Assembly (NCBI GenBank): GCA_030760725.1
Contig: JASWHV010000012.1
Span: forward strand, 57,009,652 to 57,073,651
Direction: 5' to 3'
Length of the DNA stretch: 64,000 bases
From: Neostapfia colusana
Taxonomy: Eukaryota; Streptophyta; Magnoliopsida; Poales; Poaceae
Shown here piece by piece: positions 56,802 to 64,000 of this stretch. The notes below the pieces were generated by a model. That model searched no databases, was not told the origin of the DNA, and saw only the letters and a program-made list of their open reading frames with translations. The first letter of the stretch is position 1; every line of letters begins with the position of its first letter. The translations under genes were made by a program, and so were the position numbers.

Positions 56802-58277
56802 TCAGGTCGAACAATGGATGATTCCTTTATGTTTGGTCAACCAATCCATACCCAAAATAATATCTATCCATTGTGAATCTATCACTATGAGGTTAGCAGT
56901 AAATACTACCCCATTAATGTCTAGGTTCACTTTTGGACACACTTGTCTTGTCCTTATTTCTCCACCTGGAGAGTTTACGGCTAGCATATGGTTCATATGT
57001 GTTGTTGCTAGGTCATGCTTCTTAACAAACCCTTGAGCAATGAACGAGTGGGTAGCACCAGAATCAAACAGCAGGGTTGCAATGTGTAAATTGGCAGGAA
57101 ACTTACCAACTACCACGTCGGGTGCCTCTTGTGCTTCCTCCATAGTGACGTGGTTCACCCGTCCTCTCATTACATTCTGCTGTTGTGGCTGCGTGGGCTT
57201 CTTCTTTGGGCACTTATGGGCATAGTGCCCCACTTCACCACAATTAAAACATTGCACCCCAACCTTAGGTGCTTGGCCCTTATTGTCTTGGGTTTGGTTT
57301 GGGGGTCCTTGCACTGCTGGTCGAGGTGGATATGCGGGGCGAGGCGGCTGTACAAACTGACGCTGCGGCTGTGCTGGTGCTGCCGGAGGCCTGTAGTTCG
57401 GGTTGCACCCTCTTGGTGCTGAGAAGGGTACCGCCGCACGGTTCGTCTGCCCTGCAGGTTGCTGCATCAGACGTGGGCGGGTGTTGCTCCCTGAGGCTTG
57501 ATGGGACCACCCGGCCTTCTTCTTATTCTCATTTTCCAAGGCCTTCAGCTTCCTTTCCACCACAAATGCTCTGTCCACCATCTTTTGGAAGCTTTCATAC
57601 TCATTTGAGGACATTGCACACTGCATTTCTGCGGTAAGTCCCTCCACGAAACAATCTTGTTTCTGCTCATCAGTCTCTATGTCCCGTGGGGCATAACGGG
57701 ATAGCTGAGTAAATTTAGTGAGGTATTCCCTCACCGTCATGTTTCCCTGCTGTAGTCCCAAGAACTCCTTCCTCTTGTTTTTGAGTTCACCTCTTGGGAT
57801 GTAATGGTTGCGGAAGCTACGCTTGAACTCTTCCCAAGTGATGTTCTCAGGGTCATGATGGGCGGCCACGTAGGCGGTCCACCAATCAGCAGCAGGTCCA
57901 TGCAATTGATGAGAGGCAAACAGCACCCTCTCATACCCTTGGCACTGTATGATCCTCATCTTGCTCTCAATTGTCTTAAGCCAATCATCTGCCTCCAGAG
58001 GTTCAGCAGCACTTGCAAACTTTGGAGGTTGAGTTCCTAGAAACTCACTCAACCTTGGTTGGCATGGTGCAGCTTGTGGAGGTGGAACTTGATGCAAGTT
58101 GGCCACCACTTGAGTCAAGTTCTGGATGAGCTGATTTTGATTCTCCAGCATTTGGTGGAGGGGATCAACTCCTTCACGGCGACCACCCCGGTCCTGGCCT
58201 CCAGAAAGATGAGGGTTGCGTGCCTCCTCGTTGTTGTTGGCGGGGTTGGCAGCACGTCCTTTTCCTCTTCCAGCCAT
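56802..58277 (-). CDS. gag: Gyp-B gag and aspartic protease
   Basis: The open frame of 491 codons starts at ATG 58277 ('MAGRGKGRAANPANNNEEA'). The retrotransposon gag domain lies at about residues 100-250, including 'RLSEFLGTQPPKF', 'WTAYVAAHHDPENITWEEF', 'YIPRGELKNKRKEFLGLQQG' and 'MTVREYLTKFTQLSRYAP'. A proline/glutamine-rich linker, the CCHC knuckle 'CFNCGEVGHYAHKC' (343-356) and the protease motif 'DSGATHSF' with Asp at about residue 405 follow, then 'ILGMDWL'. gag forms the particle and protease matures the polyprotein. The TGA at 56802-56804 falls between protease and RT in a frame that continues beyond it. The start codon follows directly after an acceptor-like 'tgattctgccag'. Confidence 0.95.
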   Translation of the reverse strand: MAGRGKGRAANPANNNEEARNPHLSGGQDRGGRREGVDPLHQMLENQNQLIQNLTQVVANLHQVPPPQAAPCQPRLSEFLGTQPPKFASAAEPLEADDWLKTIESKMRIIQCQGYERVLFASHQLHGPAADWWTAYVAAHHDPENITWEEFKRSFRNHYIPRGELKNKRKEFLGLQQGNMTVREYLTKFTQLSRYAPRDIETDEQKQDCFVEGLTAEMQCAMSSNEYESFQKMVDRAFVVERKLKALENENKKKAGWSHQASGSNTRPRLMQQPAGQTNRAAVPFSAPRGCNPNYRPPAAPAQPQRQFVQPPRPAYPPRPAVQGPPNQTQDNKGQAPKVGVQCFNCGEVGHYAHKCPKKKPTQPQQQNVMRGRVNHVTMEEAQEAPDVVVGKFPANLHIATLLFDSGATHSFIAQGFVKKHDLATTHMNHMLAVNSPGGEIRTRQVCPKVNLDINGVVFTANLIVIDSQWIDIILGMDWLTKHKGIIHCST

Positions 58278-58581
58278 CTGGCAGAATCAACCAATGTTAA
58301 TTTGAAAGCATTTAGTATCATCTTACTACTTTCACTTGTTTGTACTTTGAAGTGTTGAGGGTTTGTTATACTTTTCTGAGGGTTCATTTCTCACACAAAA
58401 ATAAATGCAATATTATTTCATGTGTGTTCACACACCAAAGCAAAACAATCTAAAGGCGAGGCTGTGGACAATTGCTCATGGCTTCCACAATTCACGTCAC
58501 AAACCAAGCATTAACACACCATTAACTAACGTAACGACTCGACTACTCGACATCCTTCTAATTTAAGGGAAAGACTTCACG
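58278..58581 (-). other. Gyp-B spacer between extra ORF and gag
   Basis: No gene. The last bases before gag read 'attaac' (branch-point-like), about 20 bp, then 'tgattctgccag' and the gag ATG, which resembles a plant 3' splice site. Four small in-frame ATGs do not open a long frame. Confidence 0.5.
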
Positions 58582-59361
58582 CTACTCGTTTTTTTGAGCA
58601 GGCTCCTCGGGATCTTCCTCATCATTTCGGCTGCCTTCTGGCTCTGCTTTGGGTGAGGAGGCTGCTGGTGGAGAAGTGCGACGACGCCTGATCGCTCGGC
58701 GATCTGAGGAGTCAGGAGTCCATGTATCATTCACGGTGACACACAGTTCATTCCCATCTCCTCTTTCTCTCGCCCTCAAGCAGGCTCGCAGCAATGCCTC
58801 CGTTTCCTTCAGGGTGTCCCGAACATCCTGAAGCTCTTGCTGACACTCCTGCAGTCGAGTGCTGAGCATAGCAACATCCTCCAAGCACAAGTCCATGTGC
58901 TCATGGGAAGTCCCTTGCTGCACTGGTGGGTACTTGTACTCCGTGGTACCACTCTCACGCTGGAGGACATACATGTACTCAGTCCTGTCCAGGTGTCGAC
59001 GATAGATGTGACTCTGGCAGGTGATGGCCTCCCAGGTGACATCCTTCTCCGCATCGACCTGTGTTGCTCTACAAGTTGGAGAGCGGTGGATCTTAAGCAG
59101 CTGATTTTCGTGTATAATCCTCATCTCTGAACTCCATTCTTCCCTCTTCTCACGGATGGTCCTGGTGGAGTTATAGTGGATGATTAGCTTGCCCATATTG
59201 CCGGCGGCTTCGATCATACGTCGAAGACGGCGCAACAAGCCTCCTACTGCCAATCCGTAGGAAAGGTACGTCACCGGACGGCTCTCCTCTCTTTCGGCAA
59301 GGGCAACTACGGGAACTCTCCCTCCTGTGGACTTGCGAGCGGTGCGAATCATGCAAACCAT
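58582..59361 (-). CDS. Extra sense ORF upstream of gag with histone H3 tail-like N-terminus
   Basis: The frame of 259 codons is fully open, starting at ATG 59361. Residues 7-14 read TARKSTGG and are followed by R-V-P. Histone H3, counted with its initiator Met, has TARKSTGGKAP at residues 7-17, so the match is at the same positions. Residues 40-130 are basic and charged with no domain I know. Residues about 158-200 form a likely coiled coil ('LCLEDVAMLSTRLQECQQEL'). 'RRAIRRRR' at 221-228 could be a nuclear localisation signal, and the tail is acidic. No gag, protease or pol motif is present. The ATG follows an acceptor-like 'ctttttgtgttag'. I infer a nuclear accessory protein. Its function is unknown. 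Confidence 0.75.
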   Translation of the reverse strand: MVCMIRTARKSTGGRVPVVALAEREESRPVTYLSYGLAVGGLLRRLRRMIEAAGNMGKLIIHYNSTRTIREKREEWSSEMRIIHENQLLKIHRSPTCRATQVDAEKDVTWEAITCQSHIYRRHLDRTEYMYVLQRESGTTEYKYPPVQQGTSHEHMDLCLEDVAMLSTRLQECQQELQDVRDTLKETEALLRACLRARERGDGNELCVTVNDTWTPDSSDRRAIRRRRTSPPAASSPKAEPEGSRNDEEDPEEPAQKNE

Positions 59362-59564
59362 CTAACACAAAAAGCATTTAAACTTAGGTTAGATAAACTT
59401 TTTAAACAAAAATCCTATTTTGAATGAAAATTGGGGTAAGATGAATAAAGTGACTCATTAAATAACACTTTTCAACACACACCTTGTAAAAACAGTTTTT
59501 AAGAAAATAAGGCCCTTAAATACGTCCATTTCTACCTAGGTCCACGTTCCTACGGGCAACCTTG
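59362..59564 (-). other. Gyp-B leader with intron-like signals
   Basis: The AT-rich leader between the primer-binding site and the extra ORF holds donor-like 'ctaggtagaaatgg' and 'caaggtgtgtg', a branch-like 'ctaacctaag', and a pyrimidine-rich acceptor ending 'gtgttag' right at the ATG. Splicing is inferred only. Confidence 0.4.
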
Positions 59565-59576
59565 GCTCTGATACCA
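59565..59576 (-). other. Gyp-B primer-binding site
   Basis: The minus strand reads TGGTATCAGAGC, a perfect complement to the plant initiator-Met tRNA 3' end, 4 bp from the 5' LTR. Confidence 0.93.
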
Positions 59577-59580
59577 CTTC

Positions 59581-62500
59581 TGTCACACCCGGTTTCTCCG
59601 AAGAACAACCAAGTGAATATCACATGTATGCCAGGATCAGTTTCTCATACATGTGATGACAAATAGTGAAGCATCATTTATTACAAGCCAGGTGTCGAAT
59701 ATAAATAAGTCTTACATAGCAAATGTCTCGATGGACAATAACAAGTTCATCATGAGTAAATAAACTAGCAGCGGAATATTATTCTTGAGGGCTCCGTCAC
59801 AGGCGTTGCCCGGGGGTCTCCATGAACCTAGAAACCTTCTTCGGGTCCTATAAGTCTTGGTCATTATACACCACCTCATTATCTTGACCTGAGAAGCAAT
59901 ATAAACCAATAAAATATGCAAGGTTGAGTACCGATGGTACTTAGCAAGTGTGGGAAAGTTATGTCATGCATGGTTAGAACAAGGAGAGATTGAACTCAGG
60001 GTTAAAGCACTACGCAATTAATACCTATCACCTTAGCTTATTAAGCACCTACATTACTACACAGGTGAAATGGTCCCAATTTCCCATCCCATCATCATAA
60101 TCAAATAACCATAACTTCATTTCCAATGTTAAGCTCCCCGCTTAACATCCACAACTTCCAAAACCATCAATCCTCTAATCATGAATAAGTCCAAGCCGCT
60201 CTTGACCGTGAGCACGGCTATCATGACAGTTTTGACTCTGCAGAGTTTGCACCACTGTACCCACATGTAGTGATTTCATCCCCCATTGCCGGGTGGACTA
60301 AAAGAACCTCCATTATGCCAGTGGCTACTAACCACATTCACACTTCCCAGGTGTGTAGCCAGGATATCACTACGAATCCTTTACAAAGGGATTCCCGACA
60401 AGCATGGGCCCACTGAGGTTTCACCCCTAACAGCATACAAGAGGCTCCAACCCCGCTGCAGTGGCCCCCTCTTGAGCCTTGCGGTTCATATGGTAGTCCA
60501 GCTGACACCTATTCCCCGCACCATCCAACACACCCATACTACGCCGGGGATACACCTAATTAATTGGCCAAGCTGCCCCATCTCAGCATGTGGTTGGCAC
60601 GGTAAAGCCAGGTTACATGCTCCATGAACCGGTCCTTAGGATCCAGGCTACACAAACCCGAGTCTCGTGCACCCAGCACACAACCAAAACATCCAACTTG
60701 CCTTGATCCCTACCTCTACATAACTCACAATATCTCATTCAAGAGTATGGTAAAATAAACTGATGATCTCATATCCCAAATATCCCATTCTAAGCATGGC
60801 TAAGCATATAATAATAAATGACATGATAGAATAAATCCCAACCCAAGCTACAAGGAAACCAGGTAATGCAATTCTAGGGAAACTTCCTAGCATGGGTTTC
60901 ATATTTCATTTGACAATGCAAATAGTTCTATCTACACATCCTAGCATAGGATCAAAGTGGTCAAGGACACTTGCCTCCTTCCTGCTGCTCTTGGAATGGG
61001 TAGTCCTGATCTTGGAAAGGAAAAACTTGCTCTGGAGCAGGTTCTACATCATACAATCACACATAGCAAAAGAACAACAACAATCCATAAGACATAGTTC
61101 ACACTTCCACTTCATACAAACCACACATTCACATTTATGAAAGTCATTCACAATTATATGCGTTGTGGTTACTCTATGTGTGTTGATTTGTGGCTTACAT
61201 GCACTTTTAATCATGTGTATATGATTCCTACTTTTGTATTCACATTATGCTTACATACTATAGATATGAGTTTCCAATTTAAATAAATTCCTTATATTTA
61301 ATTACTACACCTTTTAGCTACCAAGTATGCATGAAAGGTATTTTCCTACTCCATGTGTGTCTTCAGAATTTCTACCAACCCTAAACTCAATTCTTTGGAT
61401 TTTAGAAACTTCATTTATCATTTACTAGTTGCTATATTTTCAGATTTATTTCCTATGCCTAAATGTGAACTTTATTATGAAAATAACAAGACACATCATC
61501 TAAACAGAATAGGTTCTGATCTAAAATATTTAATAATATATTTTTGACCTTTCCCTCTGATGTAAACTATTTTACATTTATTTTCCCTATTTTTAGAACT
61601 ATTCTTTGCTTAAAAATGTGTCCCTATAACTAATAAATGTGAATAATAAATTAAACAGATTCATTTCAGCCCAAAATATATTTTTGTCTCACTCCAAAGT
61701 TTTCTAAGTACTGAGAATGTCTTTAATTAAATTTTGACAATATGTTTGTCCCACTTTTTAAATTTTAAATACTAGCCACCTATTCAATTTCCTAAATTAA
61801 ATATCAAACAGGGTTAAAAAGGTAAACTCACCCCACTACAGGGTCTATAATATTATTTTAACAATTTTCAGGGGTCTAGCTACTCATAACAGAGGAGTTT
61901 TTCCTAATTTTTATTAAGTCCAGGGGCTAAAACTGATTTTTAAATGAATTTACATGATTTTCTGAAGTTCCAGGGGCTAGATCAGAAGTTTCCGGGGCTA
62001 GCTCTTATTTCCCGAGAACCCCAGGGGGTAGCACGTAAGATTTCCAGTCTTTATAACGCGGGGCTGACGTGGACCGTCCGATTTAAAACAGACGGCTGAG
62101 ATTATAACGCCGAACCGTACGCGGGGTTTTAAAGTCTACCGTGCGATTTAAAATAGACGGCGCACAAGCGGCCACGTCGCTCTGATCGAGCGCGGGCGGC
62201 GCTGCCCGGCGGCGCACGGCGGCAGGAGGCGGCGATCTCGCCGGAGATTTTCGGATCTTCGAGAATTCTTCCTAGAACTGTGATTTTATGGCATAGATCG
62301 GTGGAGGGGAGGTCGGGGATCTCACCTCGGGGGTTTTCTTGAGCTCGGAGGTCCTGGAAGTCGATCGGCGACGAGGTCCGAAGTGAAACCACGGCGAGGC
62401 TCGTCGGCGCTGTGTTTGAACCGCAAGTCACCGAGTTTTCGTCACCTGCAGGGTTCCCCGGAGGCGGTGGATCAAGACCAGCGAGTTAGATCGGAATTTC

Positions 62501-63019
62501 CGAGCGTAGATCGGCCAGAATTCGCCGGAGAAGGCTCGGGTTCTCACCGGAGTAAAAACAGCAGATCGCGTGAGTAAAACGGGACAAGGCCCGGGTTTTT
62601 ATAGACGGGGGAGGGAGGCGGGTTGGTTTAGACCGAGCTGGAGTCTTCGGGGTCCGGAAATCGGCTGGGATACGCGAGAATTCCCGATCTGTTTTGATTC
62701 GGGTGAGAGAGTCCGGCCGATCACGGTGCAGGCGCGAGGAAGGAGAAGAGCTGGCGGGCCCTGCCTGTCAGTGAGAAGAAGGGGGCGCGCGCGGCTGCGG
62801 GCTGGCGCGGGTGCTGGTTGGGCTGGCTGGTGGGTTTCGGCCCACTGGCCGGTTTTTTTCTGTTTTCTTTTTTTTCTTTTTCTATTTCTTTTCTGTTTTG
62901 AGTTTAAATTGAATTCCAGTTTGAATTTAAATTGTTGCAAAACATGCAACACGTCCAAAAATTTTTAAATTCCCCTCTTAACAGGATTTAGGGTCTTAAC
63001 AAGATTTTAGGGTGTTACA
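59581..63019 (-). repeat. Gyp-B 5' LTR
   Basis: It is 3439 bp and nearly identical to 50314-53761, with small indels (for example at 60650 and 62115). A minus-strand TATAAAAA is at 62596-62603. The apparent frames on both strands in 62130-62970 are compositional. Confidence 0.95.
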
Positions 63020-63024
63020 CTCAT

Positions 63025-63344
63025 GTACTGGTATAGGCACACCTATGTGTTTTCCATCTCTGATGTAATCAGCGCAACCCTCTCAATCACTTCTTCCGCA
63101 ATGTAGCCTTCCATAATTGAACCCTCTAGGTGAGCACGATTCCGCACATAACCCTTTACTACTGCTAAATATCGGACCAATGGAAACATATGATATAAAT
63201 ATAGTGGCCTCAATGATTTTATCTGATCCACGAGTTGTATGATTAACTGTACATGCATATGAGAAAAGGATGGTGGGAAACACATCTCAAGCTTGCACAT
63301 AGTCTCGATGATGTACGCTTTCAGATAGCCTGTCTTCACAAGAT
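63025..63344 (-). pseudogene. CACTA transposase DUF4218 part, block B
   Basis: The minus strand encodes 'ETMCKLEMCFPPSFSHMHVQ', 'YHMFPLVRYL', 'GYVRNRAHLE' and 'EGYIAEEV', as in block A at 5586-5885. It is separated from its DUF4216 part (49620-50308) by Gyp-B. The frame is cut at about 63345 by the coiled-coil sequence, exactly as in block A. Confidence 0.83.
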
Positions 63345-63952
63345 ATTTGTCGGGGAGCTCAACAAGAGGGCGGTGGACCTCCTGGCTGAGGCCAAGAAAC
63401 CCCATGCTGCCGCCGATGAGCGCACTGCAGCTCTGTCAGAGCTGCGGGAGATGCTTGTCCAGCGGGATCAGGAGGTGCAGGCAAAGGAGATGGACCTCTC
63501 CACCTGCCAGGCCGCCCATGAGGGGGAGCGGGAGCACTTGAGGAAGCGGCTCCTGGATGTCTATGACCGGGAGCTCGCCGCCGCGACCAAGGAGGCCTGT
63601 CTAGACTTCCGAGCTGCGGAGCTGGCCACCAAGGAGGAGGAGCTAGCTGCCCGGGAGCAGGAGCTGGCGAGTAGGAACCTGGCCGAAGAGCTGGCCGCCA
63701 CCGCCAAGAGAGTTGAGGAGCTCCGGGCTTCTCGTGCCATCAAGGCTAAGAAAATCTGGGACTTCCTCAGTCGCGCAGAGAAGGTGCTGGAGCCCTTCGG
63801 CTTCAGTCCTTTGCGCTCCAGGGGTACGGTGCAGGAGGTGAGTCAGGTGCTCCCGAGCATGTGCTCTCATGCTTCCGGAGCTGCGACCCTAACATCTCCT
63901 TGGAACCAGTGATTGTAGGGCCTCAGTGCAGAGATGTCAGAGATGACCAAGT
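63345..63952 (+). pseudogene. Coiled-coil retroelement protein fragment, block B
   Basis: Counterpart of 5886-6497: open to a stop at 63912, with 'ELATKEEELAAREQELASRN' and 'KIWDFLSRAEKVLEPFGFS'. The frame is conserved between the two copies although the surrounding CACTA frame is not, though the open stretch is short. Confidence 0.65.
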
Positions 63953-63954
63953 TT

Positions 63955-64000
63955 GATTGAATAATCCAAACTTCCCCTTCCTCATTGTTGACAAGATCAA
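63955..64000 (-). pseudogene. Start of the Gyp-C integrase fragment, block B copy
   Basis: The last 46 bases repeat 6500-6545 (antisense 'NNEEE..VWIIQSN' region). The fusion of the coiled-coil and Gyp-C is therefore part of the duplicated block and continues past the window. Confidence 0.75.

Larger units (their letters stand above)
50314..63019 (-). mobile_element. Gyp-B: full-length Ty3/gypsy chromovirus with an extra ORF before gag
   Basis: The 12.7-kb element is inserted in the CACTA transposase of block B, flanked by CTCAT at 50309-50313 and 63020-63024. Block A shows the single-copy empty site at 5563-5567. The minus-strand order is 5' LTR (59581-63019), primer-binding site (59565-59576), extra ORF, gag-protease, RT, RNase H, integrase, chromodomain, polypurine tract and 3' LTR (50314-53761). 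gag and the extra ORF are open. pol has three in-frame stops inside it, a fourth at the protease-RT border, and one frameshift. LTRs differ by about 1% in places compared. It probably belongs to the Tekay/Del lineage. Confidence 0.96.

Noticed and set aside
57040..58358. Plus-strand frames opposite gag (up to 122 codons)
   Set aside because: Antisense shadows of the gag-protease gene; no independent start context or domain.

Overview
The window looks like repeat-rich, intergenic DNA from a large grass (Poaceae) genome. The evidence is long-LTR chromodomain Ty3/gypsy elements, a Sirevirus-type Ty1/copia element with an env-like ORF, CACTA (En/Spm) transposase remnants, a small hAT element and an L1-type LINE fragment, all nested in each other. 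I found no host protein gene, rRNA, tRNA or CRISPR array that I can support. The species cannot be named from this sequence alone.

Layout. (1) Block A, 1-6654, is a chimera: an LTR-derived fragment, CACTA subterminal repeats, a LINE reverse-transcriptase fragment, a hAT element with 8-bp target duplication, a CACTA transposase 3' part (DUF4218/DUF4216, minus strand), a plus-strand coiled-coil ORF, and the end of a minus-strand gypsy pol (Gyp-C). (2) Gyp-C integrase is split by two insertions. Solo-1 (6660-20801, duplication GTACG) is a copia-like solo LTR that itself contains the full-length gypsy element Gyp-A (7725-20325, duplication GAAAC). Cop-1 (20959-32612, duplication CTAAC) is a full-length Sirevirus. 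When the insertions and one duplication copy are removed, the Gyp-C reading frame runs through both junctions. (3) 32618-36400 holds the rest of Gyp-C, an in-frame fusion to a foreign ORF with its own promoter-like leader, and a truncated LTR. (4) Gyp-D (from 36401) gives an LTR, a primer-binding site and a non-coding leader, interrupted by Solo-2 (40794-44023, duplication ACCTG), a solo LTR with a G-box repeat array. (5) Block B, 44601-64000, is a diverged second copy of block A. It is split by the full-length minus-strand gypsy element Gyp-B (50314-63019, duplication CTCAT), and block A preserves the empty site.

How the genes work together. Each autonomous element should encode gag (particle), protease, reverse transcriptase/RNase H and integrase. 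Gyp-A keeps an almost open RT-RH-IN-chromodomain ORF but has no gag or protease, and Gyp-D shares its non-coding leader, so this family probably moves on gag supplied in trans. Gyp-B keeps open gag-protease, has a decayed pol, and carries an additional sense ORF between LTR and gag. That ORF begins with a copy of the histone H3 tail around K9 in the same residue register as H3. Both it and gag start directly after splice-acceptor-like sequence. This is the most interesting candidate system in the window.

Relative ages from small hand-compared stretches: block A/B duplication oldest (roughly 6-7% different over 240 bp), Cop-1 LTRs about 4%, Gyp-A and Gyp-B LTRs about 1-2%. These are estimates, not computed values.
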